Shown here piece after piece: positions 1-7,564 of a stretch of 36,674 nt of DNA; the stretch's first letter is position 1, and every line of letters begins with the position of its first letter. The notes under the pieces are model-generated. The model did not search any database. It had not been told where the DNA came from and saw only the letters and a list, made by a program, of their open reading frames with translations. Position numbers and translations under genes: made by a program. Origin of the DNA: Verrucomicrobiota bacterium. Lineage in GTDB: Bacteria; Verrucomicrobiota; Verrucomicrobiia; Verrucomicrobiales; Verrucomicrobiaceae. The stretch lies in the NCBI GenBank assembly GCA_963204975.1, contig CAUJJC010000238.1, positions 1 through 36,674 on the forward strand, read 5' to 3'.

Positions 1-122
1 GAGCAGGGTAATCGCAGCTCGCAGGCACCGAAACCAGAGCCCAGAGCAGGGTAATCGCAGCCCGCAGGCATCGAAACCAGAGCCCAGAGCAGGGTAATCG
101 GAGCCCGAAGCTGCGATTACCC
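1..122. repeat. 43-bp direct repeat tract with inverted end
   Basis: Copies of a 43-bp unit begin at 1, 44 and 87, each opening with GAGCAGGGTAATCG. The first two are nearly identical and the third is cut short. It is followed at 110-122 by GCTGCGATTACCC, the reverse complement of the core GGGTAATCGCAGC at 49-61. Positions 92-100 and 114-122 can pair as a 9-bp hairpin. The tract starts at the window edge, so more copies may lie to the left. It looks like an intergenic repeat family rather than a CRISPR, because the repeats abut without spacers. Confidence 0.8.
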
Positions 123-288
123 GACTCCACCCTCTGGCATCGGGGCCAAAGGGGGAGCGAAAGCCGGTTTTGGGGCCGTGATGGGCCGGATTGGGCTTCG
201 GCGAGGGGATTTCCATCGCTGCTCATCAGGGTTCGATCACTCGACAGATGAGCGCCGAGGGATTCTTGCTCAACCTAGACGAATGCCG
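123..288. other. intergenic stretch with one weak hairpin
   Basis: No gene is convincing here. A 7-bp inverted repeat (GCTCATC at 221-227, GATGAGC at 247-253) flanks a 19-nt loop. It lies just past the stop of the minus-strand gene at 289 but has no T-run, so it is at best a weak terminator. Confidence 0.35.
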
Positions 289-765
289 TCATGGCGTCGC
301 TGAATCAAGAGCGCGGTAAACGGGCTGCCAATCGCGGGTAATCCTTCGCTGCTCGTCTGGGTCTGCTGCCAGAAGTTCGGTGTGCGAACAAACGTAGTCT
401 GCGAGGGAGCGAATGGCTGTGAGAATGGGAGCTAGATGGGAGGCTGTAGGCCATCGCAACTGTGCAGCAACGCAGGAGCCCATAATCGCCGCTTGGGAGT
501 CATCTTCTTGTTCGGTCAGTCGAAACTCTCGGAGAAATGTATCGAGCACTGGGAAGTAGAATACGAAGGCACGGCCTCCCATGAACAGGAAGTCCTCCTG
601 ATGGTGAATCGGGTTCTGGCGGAACAACTCAAGTGCAGCGGTGATACTAAGCCCTCCGAACTGCCGCCATGCAGACTGGGCATCCAAACAGCCACCGAAT
701 GGATCGAAGTCGGCCTCCGTGGGAAAGTGTGGTCTGCTGCTGATGTGCTTCCGATGCTGTTTCAC
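289..765 (-). CDS. hypothetical protein, 158 aa
   Basis: I do not recognise this protein. It is soluble-looking, with no signal peptide or membrane segment, rich in aromatic and charged residues and with an alpha-helical look in its second half. The only usable start in frame after the preceding TGA is a GTG at 763-765; no Shine-Dalgarno is visible. It is preferred over the plus-strand frame across 436-846 because its composition is protein-like (for example FLFMGGRAFVFYFPVLDTF) whereas the opposite frame is not. It points the same way as the next unknown gene at 873-1286 and sits beside the repeat tract, so it may be accessory. Confidence 0.55.
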   Translation of the reverse strand: MKQHRKHISSRPHFPTEADFDPFGGCLDAQSAWRQFGGLSITAALELFRQNPIHHQEDFLFMGGRAFVFYFPVLDTFLREFRLTEQEDDSQAAIMGSCVAAQLRWPTASHLAPILTAIRSLADYVCSHTELLAADPDEQRRITRDWQPVYRALDSATP

Positions 766-872
766 AACTGGTGGCGTATTGAGGTGGGCGAACGACTCCC
801 AAACTCAGCCACGGCGGAGGACGGCGCGAGCCATGCACGGGCATAGGTGATTGGGGGAGGTGGGAAGCGTGG

Positions 873-1286
873 TTAGGCGACGTTGGGGCCGTTTCGGGGT
901 AATGGAGGGGGCTGTTGCTCGGACGGATCGCGCCAATCGACAGCCTCGTAATAAAGGTCTCCGAAGCCAGCATCGACGAGACTAGCGTAGAGCTTCCAGA
1001 AGTCTGATTCGTAGTCTTCCAGTCCGGTGCGGGTCCGTCTGTGATGCTCTGGAACCTCGATTGGAACATCGAGTGTCCGCGTCTGTGGTGAGATGGTAAG
1101 CTCTTCGGGTTGGCATGCGAGCGTAGTTACCTTCCAGTCACGTTTCTTGAGCGCAGCAATAGCTTTGTTGAGTGAGCTGGTCTTGAAGAACATCGGGCTC
1201 GTGACGTGCAGGATGAACCGCCACGTCGGAAGCTCGTGAATGCTCTCTGGTGGGAACAGATGATTGATTGACGTCTTACTTGGCAT
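873..1286 (-). CDS. hypothetical protein, 137 aa
   Basis: This is an unrecognised soluble protein with an ATG start at 1286. It has a Lys-rich helix around residues 38-52 (SLNKAIAALKKRDWKV), an acidic aromatic stretch near 90-118 and a Pro-rich tail. There is no signal peptide, membrane segment or catalytic motif that I can name. It is about 107 bp upstream of the unknown gene at 289-765 on the same strand, so the two could be co-transcribed. A small immunity-type or regulatory protein is possible but nothing in the sequence proves it. Confidence 0.55.
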   Translation of the reverse strand: MPSKTSINHLFPPESIHELPTWRFILHVTSPMFFKTSSLNKAIAALKKRDWKVTTLACQPEELTISPQTRTLDVPIEVPEHHRRTRTGLEDYESDFWKLYASLVDAGFGDLYYEAVDWRDPSEQQPPPLPRNGPNVA

Positions 1287-1454
1287 GGGAACGCGGGTTT
1301 GAGTCGCCTAAGCACTTGATCGTGAACAACAATGCCGGGTCCGTCAACGGTGCTGTGGGCGACAGCAGGGGCGGTTTTGGCGAATTTCAGTGCTCCTGGT
1401 TGTTGGTTTGGATGTGAATGGAGGCAATACGGCCCGACTTTGTAGGAGTAGCAC

Positions 1455-1499
1455 ATGATAGACTTTGACCCCCACGGGGGGACTGGGACTGTGGGGTGA
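1455..1499 (+). CDS. possible 14-codon leader peptide
   Basis: An AGGAG at 1444-1448 lies 6 nt before an ATG at 1455. The short frame reads MIDFDPHGGTGTVG and stops with TGA at 1497-1499. That stop overlaps the GTG (1496-1498) that opens the polysaccharide gene, giving a GTGA overlap typical of translational coupling. This is one of the few strong Shine-Dalgarno sites in the window, and the large gene has none of its own. The peptide has no run of a single amino acid, so classic attenuation is unlikely; its role may simply be to deliver ribosomes to the GTG. Confidence 0.4.
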   Translation: MIDFDPHGGTGTVG

Positions 1500-3853
1500 T
1501 CTTTTTCAACTCCTCCCTAATGAGCACCTCTCTCAAGCACGTCCCGATGGGATTGAATCACGGCCCGCAGCCGATGGCACTGACTCCCGTGGAGGAGGGC
1601 TTGGGGGCGGATCGTCTGATGCTGCTGCCGGATGCGGCGACGAAGCCGGTGCCGCTGGCGCGGGATGTGACGGTGATCCGGTTGCGTGAGGTGATCGGCT
1701 ATCAGACGCGTTTCTGGAAGCCGGGGGTGATCGCGGGGGCGGTGGCGGCGATCATGGCCTTCGTGGTGCTGGGCTGTGGGACGAAGGTTTATGAAGGGGT
1801 GTCCACGCTGGTGGTGCGCATTCAGGAGACGAGCCTGACGGACATCGAGCACAAGGGCGGGGGACTCACGGAGCAGAGCGCGATGCAGATCGTGAACAAC
1901 CATACCACGACGATGGAGGCGAGGCGGTTTGTGGACTTCGTTTACAGCCGTGCTGAGCGTTCTGACATGGAGGCCTACCTGGACGGGGCGGAGAAGACGG
2001 GCCTGCTATCGCGGCTGCTGGTGGCGCTGCATATCAAGGACCGGCCGAAGGTGCTGTCGCCGCAGGATTACTTCGCGAAGAAGATGAACGTGGTGCGGCG
2101 GGTGGAGCCGGTGAAGGACTCGCACATGATCACGGTGACGATCAAGGACAGTGACCCGGAGGTGGCGGCGAAGTTCGCGAACTTGTATTTGCAGTCGTAT
2201 GTGGACTTCCAGGAGAACGAGGCGGCCCGCATCGCGGCGAGTGCGCAGAGCCGGCTGGCGGATCAGGTGGCGGAGGTGAGGCAGCGGCTGGACCGGAAGG
2301 AGGCGGAGCTGGCGGAGTTCAGCCGGCAGACGGACCTCTTAAAGTCGGGCGATACGGCAGGGGACATGAGCGTGCTGATGGTGCAGGAGATCGGCAAGGC
2401 GAGTGCGGCCATCGATGTGGAACTGCTGCGCGCTCAGCAGCGCTTGCAGCAATTGCAGGCGGGATTGTCGCCGCGTGTGGATGTGAGCGGGGTGAAGGGC
2501 CTGGGCGATGACCAGCAGATCATTGAGATTCAGAAGATGCTGATTGCGGCGCGTTCGCGTCGGGATGCGCTGCTGGAATACTGTGGCTCGCAACATCCGA
2601 AGCTGGTGCAGTGCGAGAGTGAGGTGAGCCGTCTGGAGCAGGAGGGGCGCTCGCGCATTCAGGCGATCATCACGGCGGCGAAGAGTGAGGAGCAGCGGCT
2701 GATCAGTGAGAAGGAAGACTTTGCCGTGAAGCTGGCGGAGGCGCGCAAGGCGGCCTTCGAGCAAGGGGGGAACCGCACGCGGCAGAAACAGCTCTCCGAT
2801 GAAGTGGAGGGGATGCGCACGCTGCAATCGAGCCTGGTGAAGCAGCAGGAAATCGCACGCATGGCCTACGAGGTGCGGAACAGCAACCACCTGGAGGTGG
2901 TGGACCTCGCCTTGCCACCGGAGGCTGCGGTGTGGCCCAGCAAGTCGCTCGCGCTGCTGGCCTCAATGCTGGTGTTTGGCGTGCTGGGCATCGGCCTGCC
3001 CATGGGCATCGGTTTGACGCGCGATCATCTGGTGCCGCTGATCAAGCCGCTCGCTGCCGAGGGGAGCAGTCCTTCGCTGGCGATGACTCCGGCCCGGCAG
3101 GAATTCACGGCAGCTCCGGCGATGCGTCCCTGGTCGCCGCCTCCGGCTCCTGCGCCTGTGGAGCGTCCGCCGCTGGTGGAAATGAAGATGCCGCCCACGG
3201 TGGCGATGCTGCCGCGCCTGAACTACCGCGAGGGACCGCTACAGCTCAATGAATTGATTCATCGCCCGGCGGACCTGGGTGGGAATGCGCTGGCTCCGGC
3301 GATGGTGTGCCTGGAGCAGGAGCGGCAGGCGCGTGGCGGCACGGGGGTGCTGCTGGTGACGAGTGCGCACTCGGCGGAGGGCAAGAGCCTGTGCGCCTCG
3401 GCTCTGGCGGCGGCGCTCTGCCAGATGGGCAGGAGTGTGTTCCTCATTGAGTGCAATCCGGTGGCACCCGCGGTGCATCAGAGGTTCCCAGGACCGGGGT
3501 CGCACTCGGCGTGGATCGAGCACATCGAGCCGCTGCGCTACGGGCAATCCAATCTCTTCCTGCTCACGGCAGATCAATTGCCCGCCCATGATGTGGCTAC
3601 GCTGGCGGTGGGCTATCGCACCTGGGTGGAGAAGGCGCGGGCGCAGCAGGTGGACTGGGTGATCCTGGACGCGGCACCGCTGCTGCATGGCTGCGCGGAT
3701 GTGCTGCCGCTGGCTCCGCTGGCGACGGACATTCTGCTGGTGCACGATGAAGCACGGGCGGACACGCGCCATGTGAAGGCGGCGCTGGTCCTGCTGCAAC
3801 GCATCGCGTCACCGGCAGTGCTGCGTGGCATCGTGGCGAACCAGCCGTGGTAA
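1496..3853 (+). CDS. Wzz/BY-kinase-like polysaccharide chain-length protein
   Basis: The protein has 785 residues and is built like a polysaccharide co-polymerase fused to a cytoplasmic ATPase. A membrane helix lies at about 77-95, followed by a Wzz-type periplasmic region with long coiled coils (about 230-460), a second membrane helix at about 482-504, a Pro-rich linker, and a P-loop domain from about 615. Walker A retains AEGKS and Walker B reads VILDAAP. The Walker A' motif is degenerate (FLIECNP instead of the Asp-x-Asp form), and no tyrosine occurs in the C-terminal tail, so tyrosine autokinase activity is doubtful. The GTG at 1496 is favoured by overlap with the leader peptide; ATG 1520 is an alternative. 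The O-antigen-ligase-like gene follows after 12 bp, so the pair probably acts in exopolysaccharide assembly. Confidence 0.85.
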   Translation: MIFFNSSLMSTSLKHVPMGLNHGPQPMALTPVEEGLGADRLMLLPDAATKPVPLARDVTVIRLREVIGYQTRFWKPGVIAGAVAAIMAFVVLGCGTKVYEGVSTLVVRIQETSLTDIEHKGGGLTEQSAMQIVNNHTTTMEARRFVDFVYSRAERSDMEAYLDGAEKTGLLSRLLVALHIKDRPKVLSPQDYFAKKMNVVRRVEPVKDSHMITVTIKDSDPEVAAKFANLYLQSYVDFQENEAARIAASAQSRLADQVAEVRQRLDRKEAELAEFSRQTDLLKSGDTAGDMSVLMVQEIGKASAAIDVELLRAQQRLQQLQAGLSPRVDVSGVKGLGDDQQIIEIQKMLIAARSRRDALLEYCGSQHPKLVQCESEVSRLEQEGRSRIQAIITAAKSEEQRLISEKEDFAVKLAEARKAAFEQGGNRTRQKQLSDEVEGMRTLQSSLVKQQEIARMAYEVRNSNHLEVVDLALPPEAAVWPSKSLALLASMLVFGVLGIGLPMGIGLTRDHLVPLIKPLAAEGSSPSLAMTPARQEFTAAPAMRPWSPPPAPAPVERPPLVEMKMPPTVAMLPRLNYREGPLQLNELIHRPADLGGNALAPAMVCLEQERQARGGTGVLLVTSAHSAEGKSLCASALAAALCQMGRSVFLIECNPVAPAVHQRFPGPGSHSAWIEHIEPLRYGQSNLFLLTADQLPAHDVATLAVGYRTWVEKARAQQVDWVILDAAPLLHGCADVLPLAPLATDILLVHDEARADTRHVKAALVLLQRIASPAVLRGIVANQPW

Positions 3854-3865
3854 ACTGAAGCGGCG

Positions 3866-5128
3866 ATGGGTCTCATGGATGCGCGTTCACCAACGAACTC
3901 AGCGAATGATCCGGCTCTGACGTGGCCGGAGCTGGCGCTGCTGCTCACGGGCGTGCTCCTGCTGGTGGTGTATAATAGTGGTGTGCTGACGGCGGAGGTG
4001 CTGCCGCTGAAGCCGCGCGATGGCACGCTGGCTCTGCTGGCCCTGTGTGTGGTGCCCTTGCTCCTGTCGCGGAAGCAATACTGCGTGCCTGCGCTGCTGC
4101 TGCTGACGATCCCGCTGCTGCGGCTGGCGGATGCGGCGCTGCTGCGACGATTCGACATGCATGAGCTGGGCGATCACAACTCGTCAGTCGTGAAGCTGGC
4201 GGCACCAGTGCTGATCACGGGGGCGATGCTGGTAATTTACTCCTCGCGGATCGGGCGGCGATTTGCCATCTGGGGCTCGGTCGCGCTGATCCTGGTGATC
4301 GTGGGGTCCAATCTCTATGAGTGGCTGGGGTATGCGAAGTGGAGTTCCATCGACAATCGAGTCGCCGGATTCCATCGGCACCCGAACACAGGCCCCACGT
4401 TCTGCATGTTCTGCCTGACGATCCTGTTTACGCTCAACAAGCGCTTCTGGTGGAACATGCTGATGGTGCTGCTCTCGGGCATCCCAACAATGCTCTCGAT
4501 CAGCCGGAGTTGCACGATGATCTACTTCGGAGTGACGGCGATCTACATCGCGGTCAATGCGCGCCAGCACTGGCGTGGTCTGCTGCTGGTGGCGCTGATG
4601 ATGCCGCCGGTGTTCTCGGCCTGGCTGGCGGCGGTGGAGGCACGGGCGACTCATGGTCGCATCCGTCCCGATGAATTCACGGAGGGTCGTCTGGCGGCGA
4701 TCTACAAGTTTGATCTGAAGGGGCTGAAGTCTCAGGAGCGTGGCAAGGATCTGGCCGATGGCTGGGCGGCGGTGTGGCTGCGGCCCACATGGGGCTACGG
4801 CACGGGCTGCGCGGGTGGCGAACGATGGCAGCCGCACAATCAGGTGGTGGCACTCTGGCTGGAACTGGGGATCTTCGGCGTGCTGATCTATGTGCTGCAA
4901 TTGCTCGTGCCCACGGTGGCCTGCGCGATGGGGGGCTTCCGTCAGGGGTGGTGCTTGCTGCCTGCCTTCCTGGACATCCCATGTCTGCACTGGCTGCCAG
5001 ACATGCCGATGTTCTGGCTGGCATTGGCGGTCTGCTACGCGGAGCTGTTCAAGCATCGAGTGGAGTTTCGAGTGAACGAATCAGAGCCGGTGGCGCATGG
5101 AGGCCTTTGTTTCCAATCCTCCCGTTGA
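3866..5128 (+). CDS. O-antigen ligase/polymerase-like membrane protein
   Basis: This is a 420-residue polytopic inner-membrane protein with roughly ten hydrophobic helices. The Wzy_C/WaaL signature is present in the large loop and following helix: GYGTG near residue 312, then HNQVVALWLELGIFG near 323. An Arg-rich segment precedes it (GRLAAIYKFD, and RGKDLADGW near 292), as in the family. Members polymerise or ligate undecaprenyl-linked glycans at the periplasmic face. It lies 12 bp after the Wzz-like gene, fitting a Wzy/Wzz pair, but no glycosyltransferase or flippase gene is nearby, so the rest of the pathway must be elsewhere. Ligase versus polymerase cannot be told from sequence. Confidence 0.82.
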   Translation: MGLMDARSPTNSANDPALTWPELALLLTGVLLLVVYNSGVLTAEVLPLKPRDGTLALLALCVVPLLLSRKQYCVPALLLLTIPLLRLADAALLRRFDMHELGDHNSSVVKLAAPVLITGAMLVIYSSRIGRRFAIWGSVALILVIVGSNLYEWLGYAKWSSIDNRVAGFHRHPNTGPTFCMFCLTILFTLNKRFWWNMLMVLLSGIPTMLSISRSCTMIYFGVTAIYIAVNARQHWRGLLLVALMMPPVFSAWLAAVEARATHGRIRPDEFTEGRLAAIYKFDLKGLKSQERGKDLADGWAAVWLRPTWGYGTGCAGGERWQPHNQVVALWLELGIFGVLIYVLQLLVPTVACAMGGFRQGWCLLPAFLDIPCLHWLPDMPMFWLALAVCYAELFKHRVEFRVNESEPVAHGGLCFQSSR

Positions 5129-5169
5129 CGATGCCAACTTCGAGCGGTTGAATGAAAGCAACGGCGGAC

Positions 5170-5197
5170 TTGCGACGACTTGTTCAGCGCCTAGCAT
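5170..5197 (+). promoter_or_regulatory. candidate promoter for the sigma-factor gene
   Basis: TTGCGA (5170-5175) and TAGCAT (5192-5197) are separated by 16 bp, each matching 4 of 6 positions of the sigma-70 consensus. Transcription would begin near 5204, leaving a leader of only about ten bases before the ATG at 5213. It is a pattern match only. Confidence 0.3.
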
Positions 5198-5212
5198 TCG
5201 AAATTAATAACC

Positions 5213-5878
5213 ATGGAGCCTGACATCCCAGACACAGAGGACGGCAAGAAAGAGAAAGTCTTGTGGGAAAAGACCCGCAAGAGCCTCATCGAGCGTCTCA
5301 ACAACTGGGAAGACCAGAAGACGTGGAACGAATTCTACCAGACCTATTGGAGGCTGGTCTATAGCGTGGCGACGAAGCAGGGGCTGACTCGTGAAGAGGC
5401 CTTCGATGTTGTGCAGGAAACCATCATCGCCATCGCTCGCCAGGTGCAGCGCGGCCAATACGATCCGCGCGCCGGGAGCTTCAAGGCATGGCTTTTGCAG
5501 ATGACCCGCTGGCGCATTCTGGACCAGTTCCGTGCACGCAAGCGCCAGCCGTCCCTCGCTGATCAAGGCGATGCCTACAGCGAAGACAACACACCGCTCA
5601 TCCTCGACCGCATGGCGGCTGAGAAGGAAAACCAGCTCGACAAGATCTGGGACAAGGAGTGGAAGGACAACATTTTTGCCGCCGCACTGGAACGCGTGAA
5701 GTCACGCGTCTCGCCCCGGCAGTTTCAGATCTTCGATTGCTACGTGCTCAAGGGCTGGGGCGTGAAAAAAACCTCCGAGACCCTCGGCATCAATGCCGCC
5801 CAGGTCTATCTGGCCAAGCATCGCGTGGGCAACCTCGTGAAGAAGGAAGTGCAGGGCCTCGAAGGGCAGCTCCTTTAA
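5213..5878 (+). CDS. ECF-type RNA polymerase sigma factor
   Basis: This 221-residue sigma-70 family protein has region 2 at about 38-108, including the conserved pattern EEAFDVVQETIIAIARQ and the -10 recognition helix ending FKAWLLQMTRWRILDQFR. Region 4 lies at about 165-210 with a helix-turn-helix (KKTSETLGINAAQVYLAKHR). Regions 1.2 and 3 are missing, as expected for an ECF factor. A long charged N-terminus and linker are typical of versions common in Planctomycetes and Verrucomicrobia. No anti-sigma factor or Ser/Thr kinase gene is adjacent, so its control is not visible here. The ATG at 5213 sits in the context ACCATGG without a Shine-Dalgarno. Confidence 0.9.
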   Translation: MEPDIPDTEDGKKEKVLWEKTRKSLIERLNNWEDQKTWNEFYQTYWRLVYSVATKQGLTREEAFDVVQETIIAIARQVQRGQYDPRAGSFKAWLLQMTRWRILDQFRARKRQPSLADQGDAYSEDNTPLILDRMAAEKENQLDKIWDKEWKDNIFAAALERVKSRVSPRQFQIFDCYVLKGWGVKKTSETLGINAAQVYLAKHRVGNLVKKEVQGLEGQLL

Positions 5879-5883
5879 AGGAT

Positions 5884-5947
5884 GAAGGCTGAAGTATGAA
5901 TGGAACAGCCAAGGAAGCGGTGCCTCGTAGTTCATCCTTCAGCCTTC
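5884..5947 (+). repeat. heptad-built inverted repeat over the thiE start
   Basis: Bases 5884-5900 can pair with 5931-5947: 17 positions with one mismatch around a 30-nt loop. The right arm continues to about 5960 as degenerate heptads (TTCATCC, TTCAGCC, TTCCTAC, TTCAGCC), and the left arm carries the complementary heptads (AGGATGA, AGGCTGA, AGTATGA). The stem contains the ATG of thiE at 5896. The loop contains AAGGA (5911-5915) and an in-frame GTG at 5920. The repeat therefore supplies both RNA structure and thiE codons 1-22. Confidence 0.75.
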
Positions 5948-6561
5948 CTACTTCAGCCTTTCTCTACGGCATCGTGGACCTCGGCTACGTGAAGCCGGAG
6001 CAGATCGTGCCGATGACCGAGGGCCTGATCGCGGGCGGGATCGACATTTTGCAACTGCGGGCCAAAGGACACCCGGAGGCTGACGTGATCCGATGGGGCA
6101 AGGCGATGCATGCGGCGACCAAGGCGGCTGGCGTGCCCCTGGTGATCAACGACCATCCGCGCGTGGCTGCTGAGATCGGCAGCGAGGGGGTGCATGTGGG
6201 CCAGGATGACGATGCGGTGGCCAAGGCTCGCGCCATCGTCGGCGACCGATGCTTTGTGGGCAAGTCCACGCACAGTCTCGCTCAGGCCGTGGCGGCCCAG
6301 GCCGAGGGCGCGGACTACATTGGCTTCGGCCCGCTTTACGCCACGGGCACCAAGCCGGACTACGTGCCGATCGGCCTAGCCGACATCGCCGAGGTCCATC
6401 GGCTCGTTCAGTTGCCGATCTTCTGCATCGGCGGCGTCAATGCTGCCCGCTTGGATGAAGTGCTGGCCGCAGGAGCCCGGCGGGTGGTGGTGGTGTCGGC
6501 TTTTCTTCAAGCTCCCGATGTGCGATCCGCCGTGGCGAGCCTCAAGGTCCGATTGCCCTAG
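5896..6561 (+). CDS. thiE: thiamine-phosphate synthase
   Basis: ThiE joins HMP pyrophosphate and thiazole phosphate to give thiamine phosphate in the cytoplasm. The 221-residue TIM-barrel protein shows LYGIVD (23-28), QLRAKG (53-58), VINDHP (83-88), GVHVGQDD (98-105), the pyrophosphate-binding STHS (124-127), GFGPLYATGTKPDY (143-156) and CIGGVNAARL (177-186). The length fits the family. The first 20 or so residues are encoded by a repeat and are probably dispensable: the ATG at 5896 lies in a stem, while GTG at 5920 has AAGGA in front. It sits between the sigma gene (17 bp upstream) and ddl; no other thi gene is nearby. Confidence 0.92.
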   Translation: MNGTAKEAVPRSSSFSLPTSAFLYGIVDLGYVKPEQIVPMTEGLIAGGIDILQLRAKGHPEADVIRWGKAMHAATKAAGVPLVINDHPRVAAEIGSEGVHVGQDDDAVAKARAIVGDRCFVGKSTHSLAQAVAAQAEGADYIGFGPLYATGTKPDYVPIGLADIAEVHRLVQLPIFCIGGVNAARLDEVLAAGARRVVVVSAFLQAPDVRSAVASLKVRLP

Positions 6562-6598
6562 GCAACTTCAACGGAACTTGCGGCAATTTATCATTGCC
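6553..6598 (+). promoter_or_regulatory. two TTGCC/GGCAA inverted repeats at the thiE end
   Basis: TTGCC-cta-GGCAA lies at 6553-6565, spanning the thiE stop codon, and GGCAAT-n5-ATTGCC lies at 6582-6598. The two share the same half-site in opposite orders. They could form small RNA hairpins ending thiE transcription (a weak T-rich stretch follows the second) or be binding sites for a regulator of ddl. Confidence 0.35.
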
Positions 6599-6622
6599 TG
6601 TTTATAGTTAATAGATATTAAC
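6578..6622 (+). promoter_or_regulatory. candidate ddl promoter with palindrome
   Basis: TATAGT at 6603-6608 matches the -10 consensus at 5 of 6 positions; TTGCGG at 6578-6583 could be a -35 box but the 19-bp spacing is long. Overlapping the -10, GTTAAT-agat-ATTAAC at 6607-6622 is a perfect inverted repeat, 8 bp before the ddl ATG. This is a locally AT-rich stretch in a GC-rich region, which supports a promoter for the division cluster. Confidence 0.35.
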
Positions 6623-6630
6623 TAGCAATT

Positions 6631-7554
6631 ATGAGTTTAATTGCTGGCAAGAAGGTCGCCCTCCTTTGGGGTGGTCCCGGTTCTGAGCGCTTGGTCTCCC
6701 AGAAGACGGGAGAGGGTGTGGCTGCGGCCTTGCGTGAGTTGGGGGCCGAAGTGGTAGAGGTAGCTGTGACGGGGCCGGACTTCACTTTGCCCGATGGTGT
6801 CTTCATCGCTGTGAACATGATCCATGGCACATTTGGCGAGGATGGTGCACTGCAGGCGATCCTGGAAGGACGCGGTGTGGCCTACACGGGCGAAGATGCG
6901 GCGACGAGCCGGGTGACCTTTGACAAGGAACTGACGAAGGAGTGCTTCGTGAAGGCCGGCGTGCCGACGCCGTTGTCACAGAGCTTCCGCCTGGATGGAT
7001 CTGACAAGCTCCAGCTCGACCTGCCCGTGGTGGTCAAGCCCCCGCGCGAGGGCTCGAGCGTGGGCGTGCATATCTGCCGCACGGCGGCGGAGTTTGAGGC
7101 GGCGATTGAGGATGCGAAGAAGTTCGGCAGCAGCACGCTCGTCGAGGAATTCATCGAAGGCCGCGAACTCACCGTGGGCATTCTGGGCGATCAGGTGCTG
7201 CCAATCATTCGCATCATGCCGGTCGATGGCTTCTACGACATGAGCAACAAGTATCCCTGGCTCACCGGCAGCGGGAAGTCGGAGTATCAATGCCCTGCCG
7301 AGTTGCCTGCGGAGGTCACGAGTGCCGTGCAGGCTGCGGCTTTGGCGGCGTTCAAGTCGGCGGGCTGCAAGGTGTATGCGCGGGTGGATGTGATGCTGCG
7401 CGAGCGGGACATGAAACCTTACGTGCTGGAGATCAATACGATTCCAGGGATGACGCCAACCAGTCTGCTGCCCAAAGCCTGCAATGCCGTGGGCATCAGC
7501 TACGAACAGCTCTGCGAACGCATCATTCAACTGTCCTTCCAAGCTCGCGCCTGA
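6631..7554 (+). CDS. ddl: D-alanine--D-alanine ligase
   Basis: Ddl makes the D-Ala-D-Ala dipeptide of peptidoglycan precursors using ATP. The 307-residue ATP-grasp protein has the usual DdlB length. Visible motifs are HGTFGEDG (65-72), GSSVGV of the phosphate loop (141-146), EEFIEGRELTVGIL, YARVDVM, and EINTIPGMT near 267 with the metal ligands. The N-terminal signature is altered (WGGPGSERLVS rather than GGxSxEREVS) but keeps Glu and Ser. Next come ftsQ after 10 bp, ftsA and ftsZ, an order seen in many dcw clusters. The mur genes that normally precede ddl are absent. Confidence 0.95.
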   Translation: MSLIAGKKVALLWGGPGSERLVSQKTGEGVAAALRELGAEVVEVAVTGPDFTLPDGVFIAVNMIHGTFGEDGALQAILEGRGVAYTGEDAATSRVTFDKELTKECFVKAGVPTPLSQSFRLDGSDKLQLDLPVVVKPPREGSSVGVHICRTAAEFEAAIEDAKKFGSSTLVEEFIEGRELTVGILGDQVLPIIRIMPVDGFYDMSNKYPWLTGSGKSEYQCPAELPAEVTSAVQAAALAAFKSAGCKVYARVDVMLRERDMKPYVLEINTIPGMTPTSLLPKACNAVGISYEQLCERIIQLSFQARA

Positions 7555-7564
7555 ATTCCCTTCG

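Noticed and set aside
228..260. GGTTCGATCAC resembling a tRNA T-arm
   Set aside because: No matching acceptor stem, anticodon arm or D-arm can be folded around it.
436..846. 136-codon plus-strand frame opposite the 158-aa unknown gene
   Set aside because: Its composition is less protein-like and it has no start signal; only one of the pair is likely real.
1469..1480. CCCCCACGGGGG hairpin before the polysaccharide gene
   Set aside because: The loop is too tight, there is no T-run, and the bases are explained by the leader peptide codons.
5931..5963. Heptad repeats as a possible CRISPR remnant
   Set aside because: The units are 7 bp, abutting and degenerate, with no spacers or cas genes.
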